Source: Gillisia marina
Lineage (GTDB): Bacteria; Bacteroidota; Bacteroidia; Flavobacteriales; Flavobacteriaceae
Direction: 5' to 3'
DNA: 47,553 nt
NCBI RefSeq assembly: GCF_000258765.1
Contig: NZ_AJLT01000027.1
Coordinates: 1-47,553 of the forward strand
Position numbers and translations under genes: made by a program. Below are positions 10,417-18,981 of this stretch, one piece after another. Within the stretch, counting starts at the first letter, position 1. The number at the start of each line of letters is the position of its first letter. The notes beneath the pieces were generated by a model, which did no database searches, was not told the DNA's origin, and was given only the letters and a program-made list of their open reading frames with translations.

Positions 10417-10611
10417 TTATTGTTGTTGCTCTCTTTTAGTTAACTCTGTAGCAATTCTCGCTATAGATCTTCTTACAACTCTTAGTTGTATTGGGTTCTC
10501 TAATGGCGAAACTGCGTGAGCCATTTTTAAATCTGAATATGCTTTTCTGGACTTACTAAGTTCTTCTTGTAAATCCGCTACAGATGATTCTCTTACTTCT
10601 GATTGTTTCAT
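10417..10611 (-). CDS. rpmC: 50S ribosomal protein L29 (uL29)
   Basis: L29 sits by the peptide exit tunnel next to L23. It is a 64-residue helical hairpin: SEVRESSVADLQEELSKSRK followed by ENPIQLRVVRRSIARIATEL. It starts 12 nt after rplP ends. Confidence 0.97.
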   Translation of the reverse strand: MKQSEVRESSVADLQEELSKSRKAYSDLKMAHAVSPLENPIQLRVVRRSIARIATELTKREQQQ

Positions 10612-10623
10612 AACTTCTCTTAA

Positions 10624-11043
10624 TTAAGCTTGATAATCTCTAGCTACGATAAACTTAGTTTTCACAGGCAATTTCTGTGCTGCAAGACGCAATGCTTCTT
10701 TAGCAACATCAAAAGGAACTCCTCCTATTTCAAATAAGATTCTTCCCGGTTTTACAACTGCTGCCCAATATTCTACAGAACCTTTACCTTTACCCATACG
10801 TACTTCAAGAGGTTTCTTTGTAATAGGCTTGTCTGGAAATATTTTAATCCATAACGAACCTTCTCTTTTCATAAAACGAGTAGCGGCAATACGAGCTGCT
10901 TCTATTTGACGTGCAGTAAGGAAACTTGAGTCCAATGATTTGATCCCGAATGTTCCGTTTGAAAGTCTATGCCCTCTTTGAGAGTTTCCTTTCATACGGC
11001 CCTTTTGCATCTTACGATATTTTGTTCTTTTAGGCTGTAACAT
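10624..11043 (-). CDS. rplP: 50S ribosomal protein L16 (uL16)
   Basis: L16 is needed for A-site tRNA placement at the peptidyl-transferase centre. The N terminus [20 protein letters not shown], the signatures [20 protein letters not shown] and RILFEIGGV, and the length of 139 identify it. It lies 18 nt from rpsC. Confidence 0.98.
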   Translation of the reverse strand: MLQPKRTKYRKMQKGRMKGNSQRGHRLSNGTFGIKSLDSSFLTARQIEAARIAATRFMKREGSLWIKIFPDKPITKKPLEVRMGKGKGSVEYWAAVVKPGRILFEIGGVPFDVAKEALRLAAQKLPVKTKFIVARDYQA

Positions 11044-11061
11044 TTTTGTTTCTTTAAAAAA

Positions 11062-11786
11062 TTACTTTCTACGACGTGGCTTGTTGTTACCTCCTCGTGC
11101 TGGTCCGGATTTTCCTCCTGACTTCTTGGTAGTCATACCAACAAGTGGAGAAAGCTCTCTTTTTCCGTAAACCTCACCTTTCATGATCCATACTTTAACA
11201 CCAAGCCTACCATAAGTAGTATGTGCCTCAACTAAAGCATAATCAATATCGGCTCTAAAAGTCGACAAAGGAATTCTTCCTTCTTTGTAATGTTCTGAAC
11301 GTGCCATCTCTGCACCATTCAAACGACCTGAAATTTCTACTTTAATACCCTCTGCATTCATTCTAATAGCGGCTGCAATAGCCATTTTGATAGCACGACG
11401 GTAAGAAATACGATTCTCAATTTGTCTAGCAATACTAGAACCAACTAAATGAGCATCTAATTCTGGTCTCTTAATTTCAAAGATGTTTATTTGAACTTCT
11501 TTGTCTGTAATTTTCTTAAGCTCTTCTTTTAACTTGTCTACCTCTTGTCCACCTTTCCCGATAATAATACCAGGTCTAGCAGTAGTGATAGTAACGGTTA
11601 CAAGTTTAAGTGTGCGCTCGATAATTACTCTAGATACACTCGCTTTGGATAAACGAGCATGGATATACTTTCTAATCTTATCGTCCTCGCTAATTTATCG
11701 CCGTAGTCATTTCCTCCGTACCAGTTGGATTCCCATCCTCTAATGATACCAAGGCGATTCCCGATTGGATTTGTTTTCTGTCCCAT
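11062..11786 (-). CDS. rpsC: 30S ribosomal protein S3 (uS3), frameshifted in this sequence
   Basis: S3 is a head protein at the mRNA entry with helicase activity. The start [20 protein letters not shown] is standard. The type-2 KH domain has its GxxG loop in [16 protein letters not shown], and the C-terminal domain has [20 protein letters not shown] and a basic tail [10 protein letters not shown]. The frame is lost after DYGDKLA (about residue 36, near 11685-11690): one base is missing, and restoring it gives [17 protein letters not shown]. The repaired length is 241 residues. The gene is essential and the rest of the frame is clean, so this is most likely a sequence error. Unlike most other breaks in the window it is not in a long homopolymer. 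Confidence 0.94.
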
Positions 11787-11790
11787 ACTC

Positions 11791-12198
11791 TTAGCTTTGT
11801 GTATTTTTGTTGTCTCCGATCACGATTGTAACGTGGTTGGAACGTTTTCTAATTCTATGTGCGCGACCTTGTGGAGCAGGACGAAGTCTCTTCAACATAC
11901 TTCCACTGTCTACGCGTATCTCTTTTACAAATAAATCTGCTTCCTCGATGTTAGCATCTTCATTTTTTGCTTGCCAGTTAGCAATGGCAGAAAGAAGTAA
12001 TTTCTCCAATCTACGTGATGCTTCCTTAGAGCTAAATTTCAACACATGAAGCGCTCTTTCTACTTTTTCACCTCGAACTAAATCTGCAACTAATCGCATT
12101 TTTCTTGGCGAAGTAGGGCAGTTATTCAGTTTTGCAAAAGCCACTAGCTTTTTAGCCTCTTTTGTCTGATCTGCTTTTTCTCTTTTACGAACTCCCAT
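11791..12198 (-). CDS. rplV: 50S ribosomal protein L22 (uL22)
   Basis: L22 reaches into the exit tunnel with its beta-hairpin, the site of many macrolide-resistance mutations. The core [20 protein letters not shown] and the hairpin/C-terminal part [20 protein letters not shown] are intact, with no obvious deletion in the loop. Length 135 includes a Bacteroidota-type N-terminal extension. It ends 4 nt before rpsC starts. Confidence 0.97.
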   Translation of the reverse strand: MGVRKREKADQTKEAKKLVAFAKLNNCPTSPRKMRLVADLVRGEKVERALHVLKFSSKEASRRLEKLLLSAIANWQAKNEDANIEEADLFVKEIRVDSGSMLKRLRPAPQGRAHRIRKRSNHVTIVIGDNKNTQS

Positions 12199-12206
12199 AG
12201 CTTCAG

Positions 12207-12486
12207 TTATCTTTTACCTTTATTTTTCGCACCTACGTGACCTCTAAAAGATCTTGTTGGTGAAAATTCTCCTAATTTGTGTCCTACCATATTCTCTGTT
12301 ACATACACAGGAACAAATTGTTTCCCGTTATGTACAGCGATAGTTTGCCCAACGAAATCTGGAGTTATCATAGAGGCTCTAGACCAAGTCTTGATTACCG
12401 TCTTTTTTCCAGCTTCTACGTTTGTAGCAACTTTCTTTTCTAACTTATAGTGAACGTAAGGTCCTTTTTTTTAATGAACGTGCCAT
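12207..12486 (-). CDS. rpsS: 30S ribosomal protein S19 (uS19), frameshifted in this sequence
   Basis: S19 lies in the head of the small subunit with S13. The gene begins MARSLKK and then breaks in an A tract (T run at 12465-12472 on the plus strand): eight bases are present where seven lead into [19 protein letters not shown]. The remainder shows [40 protein letters not shown] and [12 protein letters not shown]. The repaired protein is 92 residues. It lies between rplB and rplV, its fixed place. I take the break as a sequence error because the gene is essential. Confidence 0.93.
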
Positions 12487-12492
12487 ATCTTA

Positions 12493-13320
12493 TTATTTCT
12501 TTCTACGTTCTACAATATATTTATTACTCGCTTTTGTCTTAGATCGGGTTCTATAACCTTTAGCAGGTATACCTTTTCTAGAACGTGGGTGACCTCCAGA
12601 AGACTTACCTTCACCACCACCCATTGGGTGATCTACAGGGTTCATCACTACTGGTCTTGTTCTTGGTCTTCTACCCAACCATCTACTTCTACCTGCTTTA
12701 CCAGATACAATTAACTGATGATCACTGTTGGAGATAGCTCCAATAGTAGCCATACAAGTTACTAACACCCTTCTGATTTCTCCTGAAGGAAGTTTGATAG
12801 TTGCATATTTACCCTCTTTCGCCACTAATTGAGCAAAAGCACCAGCACTACGAGCCATAACAGCTCCTTGTCCAGGACGTAATTCTATACAAGAAATAAT
12901 AGTACCTAATGGAACTGCAGAAAGCGGCATTGCATTTCCAATTTCTGGAGCAGCACTCTCAGCATCAGAAACAATGTTCTGATCTACCTGAAGACCGTTT
13001 TGAGCAATTACATATCTTTTCTCACCATCTTGATAATTCAAAAGTGCGATAAAAGCCGTTCTGTTAGGATCATATTCTATAGACGCAACGGTAGCAGGAA
13101 CTCCATGCTTGTCACGTTTAAAATCGATAATTCTGTAACGTCTTTTGTGACCACCACCTTTATAGCGCATGGTCATTTTTCCTTGACTGTTTCTACCACC
13201 TGACTTTTTAATCGGAGCTATTAAACTCTTCTCCGGCTTATCAGTAGTAATGGCGTCAAAACCATTAACTACTCTAAAACGCTGACCAGGGGTGATTGGT
13301 TTTAATTTTCTAACTGACAT
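12493..13320 (-). CDS. rplB: 50S ribosomal protein L2 (uL2)
   Basis: L2 is required for subunit joining and for peptidyl-transferase activity. The N-terminal OB-type domain (about 40-125) has [20 protein letters not shown]; the C-terminal SH3-like domain has [17 protein letters not shown]. The highly conserved loop with the functionally important His is present in [20 protein letters not shown]. Length 275 is normal. Confidence 0.98.
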   Translation of the reverse strand: MSVRKLKPITPGQRFRVVNGFDAITTDKPEKSLIAPIKKSGGRNSQGKMTMRYKGGGHKRRYRIIDFKRDKHGVPATVASIEYDPNRTAFIALLNYQDGEKRYVIAQNGLQVDQNIVSDAESAAPEIGNAMPLSAVPLGTIISCIELRPGQGAVMARSAGAFAQLVAKEGKYATIKLPSGEIRRVLVTCMATIGAISNSDHQLIVSGKAGRSRWLGRRPRTRPVVMNPVDHPMGGGEGKSSGGHPRSRKGIPAKGYRTRSKTKASNKYIVERRKK

Positions 13321-13329
13321 TCTTTAATC

Positions 13330-13620
13330 TTAAAGATTACTGTATAAATCAATAGTTTCACCTTCCGCCACCTGTACTAATGCTTTCTTATAAGCACTTG
13401 TTTTACCAGTGATCACTCCCGTTTTTGTAAAACGAGATTTACGATCTGGACGGACATTAATTGTGCGAACTTTAGTAACTGAAACTCCATAAGCAGACTC
13501 TATCGCGCCTTTAATTTCAATCTTGTTCGCCTTATTATTAACAACAAACGAATAACGGTTATTCAACTCGCTATCTGCTGTCGCTTTTTCTGTAATAATA
13601 GGTTTTATTAAGATACTCAT
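13330..13620 (-). CDS. rplW: 50S ribosomal protein L23 (uL23)
   Basis: L23 is the docking site for trigger factor and SRP at the exit tunnel. The 96-residue protein starts MSILIKPIITEKATADSEL and has NKIEIKGAIESAYGVSVTKV followed by RTINVRPDRKSRF. It is flanked by rplB and rplD as usual. Confidence 0.98.
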   Translation of the reverse strand: MSILIKPIITEKATADSELNNRYSFVVNNKANKIEIKGAIESAYGVSVTKVRTINVRPDRKSRFTKTGVITGKTSAYKKALVQVAEGETIDLYSNL

Positions 13621-13625
13621 ATCGT

Positions 13626-14255
13626 TTATTTACTTAAATTCGACTCAATTCCTTCTAAAGACCCCTCAACAAACACAAGATTATTTGCGTTTAATATTTT
13701 ATAAGTGCTTAATTCTGAGCTACTTACAACTTCGGTACCTTTTAAATTGCGTGACGACAAATATACATTTTTATTCGAGTCACCCAACACTATAAGAGAT
13801 TTTTTCTTATCTACACCCAATCCCTTCAAAACATCTATGAAGTTTTTAGTTTTTGGAGTGTCGAATTGAAAATCTTCTACTATGATAATTGCTTTATCAT
13901 TTGCCTTAATAGAAAGAGCAGATTTTCTTGCTAATCTCTTTAAGTTCTTGTTCAATTTAAAACCATAGTTTCTTGGACGTGGTCCGAACATACGTCCACC
14001 ACCTCTAAAAACACCAGATTTTATACTACCAGCACGAGCTGTACCAGTTCCTTTTTGTTTCTTAATCTTACGTGTACTTCCTGTAATTTCCGCACGCTCT
14101 TTAGCTTTGTGCGTTCCTTGACGTTGATTAGCCAAGTATTGTTTTACATCAAGATATACAGCATGATTGTTAGGCTCTATTCCGAAAACAGCATCTGAAA
14201 GGCTTACCTTTCTTCCTGTTTCTTTTCCTTTAATATCTACAACTGCTATTTCCAT
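13626..14255 (-). CDS. rplD: 50S ribosomal protein L4 (uL4)
   Basis: L4 lines the exit tunnel with its extended loop; in E. coli it is also the regulator of the S10 operon. The loop is visible at about residues 45-100 ([59 protein letters not shown]). Length 209 is normal. Its ATG overlaps the rplC stop codon by one base (TAATG), so the two are probably translationally coupled. Confidence 0.98.
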   Translation of the reverse strand: MEIAVVDIKGKETGRKVSLSDAVFGIEPNNHAVYLDVKQYLANQRQGTHKAKERAEITGSTRKIKKQKGTGTARAGSIKSGVFRGGGRMFGPRPRNYGFKLNKNLKRLARKSALSIKANDKAIIIVEDFQFDTPKTKNFIDVLKGLGVDKKKSLIVLGDSNKNVYLSSRNLKGTEVVSSSELSTYKILNANNLVFVEGSLEGIESNLSK

Positions 14256-14866
14256 TACTTCTGAATGATTACGTATGAGTTATTATGACCAGGAACACAT
14301 CCTTTTACAACAAGTAGATTTTTATCTGCAACTACTTTTAAAACTCTTAAGTTTTCTAATTTAACTGTATCACCACCCATACGGCCAGCCATACGCATTC
14401 CCTTAAATACTCTTGCAGGATATGACGCAGCACCAATCGATCCAGGGGCTCTTAAACGGTTATGTTGACCGTGAGTAGCTTGTCCTACTCCGCCAAAGCC
14501 GTGTCTCTTTACTACACCCTGAAAACCTTTACCTTTGCTTGTTCCTGAAATATCCACGAACTCACCTTCAGCAAAATGTTCTACAGTGATGCTATCACCT
14601 AATTTGTGATCCCCATCAAAACCTTTGAATTCAACGACTTTACGCATTGCTGCTACACCGGCTTTTTTAGCGTGCCCTGTGACAGCTTTGTTAGCGGTCT
14701 TTTTGTCATCGAAACCTAATTGAAGAGCTTCATACCCGTCAATCTCTTTGGTTCTGACTTGGGTAATTACGCAAGGACCAGCTTGTATAACAGTACAAGG
14801 GATGTTTTTCCCGTTCTCGTCAAAGATGCTAGTCATGCCTATTTTTTTTCCTATTAACCCAGACAT
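14255..14866 (-). CDS. rplC: 50S ribosomal protein L3 (uL3)
   Basis: L3 is an early assembly protein whose long loop reaches the peptidyl-transferase centre. It begins [19 protein letters not shown] and carries the signature [20 protein letters not shown], with the loop [20 protein letters not shown]. Length 203 is normal. The 153-nt spacer before it, the longest in the cluster, contains a stable hairpin. Confidence 0.98.
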   Translation of the reverse strand: MSGLIGKKIGMTSIFDENGKNIPCTVIQAGPCVITQVRTKEIDGYEALQLGFDDKKTANKAVTGHAKKAGVAAMRKVVEFKGFDGDHKLGDSITVEHFAEGEFVDISGTSKGKGFQGVVKRHGFGGVGQATHGQHNRLRAPGSIGAASYPARVFKGMRMAGRMGGDTVKLENLRVLKVVADKNLLVVKGCVPGHNNSYVIIQK

Positions 14867-14906
14867 AATTAATTATTGATTAAATTAAAATTATTTATTT
14901 AAAAAT

Positions 14907-14938
14907 ATTCAGGACTGAAAATACTTCCAATCCTGAAT
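14907..14938 (-). promoter_or_regulatory. Hairpin in the rpsJ-rplC spacer (candidate attenuator or leader)
   Basis: On the minus strand an 8-bp perfect stem ATTCAGGA / TCCTGAAT encloses a 16-nt loop and is followed directly by the T-rich ATTTTTAAA. It lies about 40 nt before the rplC start and about 80 nt after rpsJ ends. It could slow or partly end transcription, or act as a binding site for an autoregulatory ribosomal protein. The sequence TTG, 20 nt, TATTTTTA in the same place also resembles an internal promoter. The function is inferred only from structure and position. Confidence 0.45.
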
Positions 14939-15019
14939 GTATTTTTCCGTTTTTCCCTCGACAACCGCTCGGGACATGTAATTAATTTTGAATTCAGCTT
15001 TTTTGAATTCGAAATTAAC

Positions 15020-15325
15020 TTATACTTTAATCTCTACTTCTACTCCACTTGGCAATTCCAATTTCATCAAAGCATCGATAGTTTTAGATGAAGAACTATA
15101 AATGTCCAACAATCTTTTGTAAGAGCTTAATTGAAATTGTTCACGCGCTTTCTTATTAACGTGCGGAGAACGTAATACTGTAAAGATTTTTTTATGTGTT
15201 GGTAATGGGATTGGTCCCGTTACTACAGCACCCGTAGTTTTTACGGTCTTTACGATCTTTTCTGCAGACTTATCTACTAAATTATGATCGTAAGATTTAA
15301 GTTTTATTCTGATTTTTTGACTCAT
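15020..15325 (-). CDS. rpsJ: 30S ribosomal protein S10 (uS10)
   Basis: S10 is a head protein that also acts as NusE in transcription antitermination. It reads [40 protein letters not shown] and the conserved [20 protein letters not shown]. Length 101 is normal. It lies 10 nt from fusA rather than from tuf; no tuf gene is present in this cluster. Confidence 0.98.
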   Translation of the reverse strand: MSQKIRIKLKSYDHNLVDKSAEKIVKTVKTTGAVVTGPIPLPTHKKIFTVLRSPHVNKKAREQFQLSSYKRLLDIYSSSSKTIDALMKLELPSGVEVEIKV

Positions 15326-15335
15326 ATCCCTATTA

Positions 15336-17444
15336 TTAATCGTTTGTACCTTTAGCTGCTTTTATAACTGTTTCCGAAACATTCGACGGAGTTTCAGCAT
15401 AATGAGCAAATTCCATTGTAGATGTAGCTCTACCAGAAGACAAGGTTCTTAATGTTGTTACATAACCAAACATTTCTGAAAGTGGCACTTCAGCTTTAAT
15501 AACTTTTGCACCAGATCTATCTGACATATCGTTTACTTGACCTCTTCTTCTGTTAAGATCGCCTACAATATCTCCCATGTTTTCTTCCGGAGTAACAACT
15601 TCTACCTTCATAATTGGCTCAAGAATTACAGCACCAGCTTTCTTAGCAGCTACTTTATAACCCATTCTTGCAGCTAATTCGAAAGAAAGTTGATCGGAAT
15701 CCACAGGGTGAAAAGATCCATCTTTCAATTCTACTTTAAGAGTATCCATTTTGAATCCTGCTAAAGGACCGGTTTTCATCGCTTCCTTAAATCCTTTTTC
15801 CACAGATGGAATAAATTCCTTAGGAATACGTCCACCTTTTACAGAGTCGATAAATTGTAGACCTGGACCTTTAAAGTCCTCATCTGCCGGAGACATCTCA
15901 AATACGATATCACCAAATTTACCACGTCCACCAGATTGTTTCTTATAAGTTTCTCTATGATCTGCACTTCTAGTAATGGTTTCTTTATACTCAACCTGTG
16001 GCTGACCTTCATTAACCTCTACTTTGAATTCTCTTTTCAAACGATCTACTAAGATCTCCAAGTGCAATTCTCCCATTCCAGAGATAATTGTTTGTCCTGA
16101 AGCCTCATCTGTCTTAACCTGGAACGTTGGGTCTTCTTCAGCTAATTTAGCTAAAGCCATACCCATCTTATCCACATCTGCCTTTGTTTTAGGCTCCACT
16201 GCAATACCAATTACCGGCGCAGGGAAAGACATAGATTCTAATGTAATAGGATGTTTTTCATCTGTAAGCGTATCTCCAGTTTTAATGTCTTTAAAACCAA
16301 CAGCAGCTCCAATATCTCCAGCTTCAATTCTATCGATAGGCTCTTGCTTGTTAGCGTGCATTTGGTAAATACGAGAAATACGTTCTTTTTTACCTGAACG
16401 GTTATTCAATACGTAAGAACCAGCATCTAAAGCACCAGAATACACTCTAAAGAAAGCTAGACGCCCTACGAAAGGATCGGTAGCAATTTTAAAGGCTAAA
16501 GCAGAAAATGTTGAATCAACATTTGGCTTACGACTTTCTTCTTCACCAGTATCAGGATTTACTCCTACAATAGCATCAATATCTACAGGAGAAGGCAAAT
16601 AACGCATTACCGCATCCAACATCATTTGAACACCTTTATTTTTAAAGGCAGAACCACACATCATAGGTATGATAGACATATCTATAGTAGCAGCTCTTAA
16701 TGCAGCAATAATTTCGTCTTCAGTAATAGAATTTTCATCTTCGAAGAATTTCTCCATCAAAGCCTCATCGTAGTCAGCAACTGCTTCTACCAACAAAGTT
16801 CTATACTTATTAACATCATCCATCAATTCCTCTGGAATATCGATAGTCTCATAGGTCATCCCATAATCCTCTTCGTTCCAAACGATAGCTGTTTTAGATA
16901 TTAAGTCTACAACACCTTTAAAATCGTTTTCCTCACCAATTGGTATTTGTAAAGGCACCGGGTTTCCACCTAGCATCTCTCTTACCTGGTTGCAAACATT
17001 AAAGAAGTCAGATCCCTGACGGTCCATTTTGTTTACAAATCCTAAACGAGGAACTTTATATTTATCTGCTTGTCTCCATACAGTTTCAGACTGAGGTTCA
17101 ACACCATCAACCGCACTGAATAAAGCAACCATACCATCCAATACACGCAAAGAACGCTCTACCTCTACGGTAAAATCTACGTGACCTGGGGTATCAATAA
17201 TATTTACCGTGAATTCTTGATCTCTGTAATTCCACTTACAGTGCGTAGCTGCAGAAGTAATTGTAATACCTCTTTCCTGCTCTTGCTCCATCCAGTCCAT
17301 AGTAGCAGCACCGTCATGAACTTCTCCAATCTTGTGACTTACACCCGTATAAAAAAGAACACGTTCTGTAGTCGTAGTTTTACCAGCATCAATATGCGCA
17401 GCAATACCTATATTTCTTGTGAATTTTAAATCTCTTTGTGCCAT
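15336..17444 (-). CDS. fusA: Elongation factor G
   Basis: EF-G moves tRNAs and mRNA after peptide-bond formation and, with RRF, recycles ribosomes. The GTPase domain carries the P loop AHIDAGKTT, the switch II DTPGHVD and the NKMD specificity motif, all in the first 150 residues. Domains II to V follow, with [20 protein letters not shown] in domain III and [20 protein letters not shown] at the end. At 702 residues it is full length. It sits between rpsG (4 nt) and rpsJ. Confidence 0.98.
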   Translation of the reverse strand: MAQRDLKFTRNIGIAAHIDAGKTTTTERVLFYTGVSHKIGEVHDGAATMDWMEQEQERGITITSAATHCKWNYRDQEFTVNIIDTPGHVDFTVEVERSLRVLDGMVALFSAVDGVEPQSETVWRQADKYKVPRLGFVNKMDRQGSDFFNVCNQVREMLGGNPVPLQIPIGEENDFKGVVDLISKTAIVWNEEDYGMTYETIDIPEELMDDVNKYRTLLVEAVADYDEALMEKFFEDENSITEDEIIAALRAATIDMSIIPMMCGSAFKNKGVQMMLDAVMRYLPSPVDIDAIVGVNPDTGEEESRKPNVDSTFSALAFKIATDPFVGRLAFFRVYSGALDAGSYVLNNRSGKKERISRIYQMHANKQEPIDRIEAGDIGAAVGFKDIKTGDTLTDEKHPITLESMSFPAPVIGIAVEPKTKADVDKMGMALAKLAEEDPTFQVKTDEASGQTIISGMGELHLEILVDRLKREFKVEVNEGQPQVEYKETITRSADHRETYKKQSGGRGKFGDIVFEMSPADEDFKGPGLQFIDSVKGGRIPKEFIPSVEKGFKEAMKTGPLAGFKMDTLKVELKDGSFHPVDSDQLSFELAARMGYKVAAKKAGAVILEPIMKVEVVTPEENMGDIVGDLNRRRGQVNDMSDRSGAKVIKAEVPLSEMFGYVTTLRTLSSGRATSTMEFAHYAETPSNVSETVIKAAKGTND

Positions 17445-17448
17445 TTTT

Positions 17449-17925
17449 TTAGAATCTAAAGTGAGAGAATGCTTTGTTAGCTTCAGCCATCTTATGGGTA
17501 TCTACTCTTTTCTTAACAGCAGCACCTTCTTCTTTAGCAGCAGCAATTACTTCTGCAGCTAATCTCTGAGCCATAGATTTCTCATTACGTTTTCTTGAAT
17601 AAGAGATCAACCATTTCATTGCAGTTGAAACTTTACGATCTGGTCTAATTTGCATAGGGATCTGAAAAGTTGCACCTCCAACACGTCTACTTCTTACCTC
17701 TACGTGTGGCATTACATTAGAAAGAGCGTCTTTCCAAACCTCAAGGCCTGTTTTCTCTTCGTCTTGTTTTTTCTCCTCTACGATTGCAATAGCATCATAG
17801 AATACTTTGAAAGAAACTGATTTCTTACCATCCCACATCATCATGTTAACAAAACGAGTTACTAACTGATCATTAAATTTTGGATCCGGTAAAAGAGGCC
17901 TCTTCTTTGCCTGTCTTTTTCTCAT
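17449..17925 (-). CDS. rpsG: 30S ribosomal protein S7 (uS7)
   Basis: S7 starts assembly of the 30S head and lines the E site. The signature [21 protein letters not shown] near the start, the central [20 protein letters not shown] and the C-terminal [19 protein letters not shown] identify it. Length 158 is normal. It starts 23 nt after rpsL. Confidence 0.98.
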   Translation of the reverse strand: MRKRQAKKRPLLPDPKFNDQLVTRFVNMMMWDGKKSVSFKVFYDAIAIVEEKKQDEEKTGLEVWKDALSNVMPHVEVRSRRVGGATFQIPMQIRPDRKVSTAMKWLISYSRKRNEKSMAQRLAAEVIAAAKEEGAAVKKRVDTHKMAEANKAFSHFRF

Positions 17926-17948
17926 GTCTTTACATTAAAAGTTTTTAA

Positions 17949-18323
17949 TTACTTCTTAGGGCGTTTTGCACCATACTTAGATCTTCTTTGCGTTCTACCC
18001 TCAACACCTGCGGTATCTAAGGCACCACGAACAATGTGATATCTAACTCCTGGCAAATCTTTTACCCTTCCACCTCTAACCAATACTATCGAGTGCTCTT
18101 GTAGATTGTGTCCTTCTCCAGGGATGTATGCGTTCACTTCTTTTCCGTTAGTTAACCTTACCCTTGCAACTTTACGCATTGCAGAGTTAGGTTTCTTAGG
18201 AGTAGTTGTGTAAACACGCGTACACACACCTCGTCTTTGAGGGCACGAATCTAAAGCAGCCGATTTACTCTTCTTGGTTATTTTGGCTCTTCCTTTTCGT
18301 ACTAATTGTGAAATTGTTGGCAT
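17949..18323 (-). CDS. rpsL: 30S ribosomal protein S12 (uS12)
   Basis: S12 is at the decoding centre and is the classical streptomycin-resistance locus. The protein [18 protein letters not shown]... has 124 residues. Both lysines whose replacement gives streptomycin resistance are wild type: in [18 protein letters not shown] and in [18 protein letters not shown] place the start at 18323, although the frame stays open to an ATG at 18383, because the promoter -7 box lies at 18381-18388 and the extra residues do not match the family. It is the first gene of the cluster. Confidence 0.97.
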   Translation of the reverse strand: MPTISQLVRKGRAKITKKSKSAALDSCPQRRGVCTRVYTTTPKKPNSAMRKVARVRLTNGKEVNAYIPGEGHNLQEHSIVLVRGGRVKDLPGVRYHIVRGALDTAGVEGRTQRRSKYGAKRPKK

Positions 18324-18361
18324 AATTTCTTTTACACTTATTATTGTTATAAAAATACCTT

Positions 18362-18376
18362 CCCTATTTTTTAGGG
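18362..18376 (-). promoter_or_regulatory. Small hairpin in the rpsL leader
   Basis: CCCTA / TAGGG pair around a five-base A loop. The element lies 4-18 nt downstream of the -7 box, so it would be at the extreme 5' end of the transcript. A terminal hairpin may stabilise the mRNA or keep the leader open. The stem is short and no function is shown. Confidence 0.35.
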
Positions 18377-18380
18377 TTTG

Positions 18381-18411
18381 CAAAGATAGATATTAAAATG
18401 AATTATTCAAA
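18381..18411 (-). promoter_or_regulatory. Main promoter of the ribosomal-protein operon
   Basis: On the minus strand TTTG (18408-18411), a 19-nt spacer and TATCTTTG (18381-18388) match the Bacteroidota -33/-7 consensus exactly. The predicted start of transcription is about 50 nt before the rpsL ATG. It is the best promoter match in the window, as expected for ribosomal genes. Confidence 0.8.
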
Positions 18412-18919
18412 TCTTAACTCATTAATTTTCAACCAGAACTCATTTAATTAATAATTATGGAACAGATGAGGGATTTAAAAGAATTTGGGACAATGATATA
18501 ATGATAATTCCCAGAAAATGTATTGACATAAAAAATCAAATACTCGAATTTAAATAAAAGACAGATTGATTAAACTCATACCCAAAAGAGTTATACCTAT
18601 AATTATTGACAACCCCTCAGTAAAGTAGAATTTAAATAACATAAACTTCTTAAAAACTAAATCCAGCATTGTTAAAGGATCGCCTTATTATATGCCGATT
18701 TAAACAATTAAATGAAAAAAAACCTCATTCGCCATCAAAAAATAGCAATAACAAGTTTTTTTTGCAATAAAAATGATAACAATGCAAAATCTAAAGTTGA
18801 ATTTTTATGATTTTCGCAATAAATTAAAGAATATTTAATCAATAAATATTGAATATCAATTGATTAGCTAAATCCAGTAAGAATAATTTAAATTTAATAC
18901 CATAATTTAAGACCAAATA
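18412..18919. other. AT-rich intergenic region between divergent rpsL and susC promoters
   Basis: About 500 nt with no open frame of useful length, no RNA gene that I recognise, and only scattered short repeats rich in A and T. The two promoters at its edges point outwards, so control sites for either side could lie here, but I see none that stands out. Confidence 0.6.
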
Positions 18920-18951
18920 TTTGGTGAATTAGTCATTTCTCATCACATTCG
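18920..18951 (+). promoter_or_regulatory. Candidate promoter of susC-susD pair 1
   Basis: TTTG (18920-18923), a 20-nt spacer and CACATTCG (18944-18951). The -7 box departs from TAnnTTTG, but it stands in the same place as CACTTTTG before the second susC: both are followed after 2-3 nt by the same 14-nt block. The shared layout supports it more than the box itself. Confidence 0.5.
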
Positions 18952-18954
18952 CAG

Positions 18955-18968
18955 CCGGCTAATTCAAA
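18955..18968 (+). repeat. Shared susC leader block, copy 1
   Basis: CCGGCTAATTCAAA stands 13 nt before the susC ATG. An identical copy at 24119-24132 stands 11 nt before the second susC. It would lie at or just after the start of transcription. It could be an operator or a 5' UTR element for an RNA or protein regulator. Confidence 0.65.
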
Positions 18969-18981
18969 ATTAATTAAAAAA

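Noticed and set aside
11688..11690. Programmed frameshift in rpsC
   Set aside because: No slippery heptamer or downstream structure is visible, and no rpsC is known to use one. One lost base explains it.
11501..11934. Open frames antisense to rpsC and rplV
   Set aside because: They have no family match, no promoter and no codon pattern of their own. They are by-products of the opposite coding strand, as are the other overlapping antisense frames in the ribosomal cluster.
18324..18383. A longer rpsL with 20 extra N-terminal residues
   Set aside because: The exact promoter -7 box lies inside the extension and the residues do not match S12.
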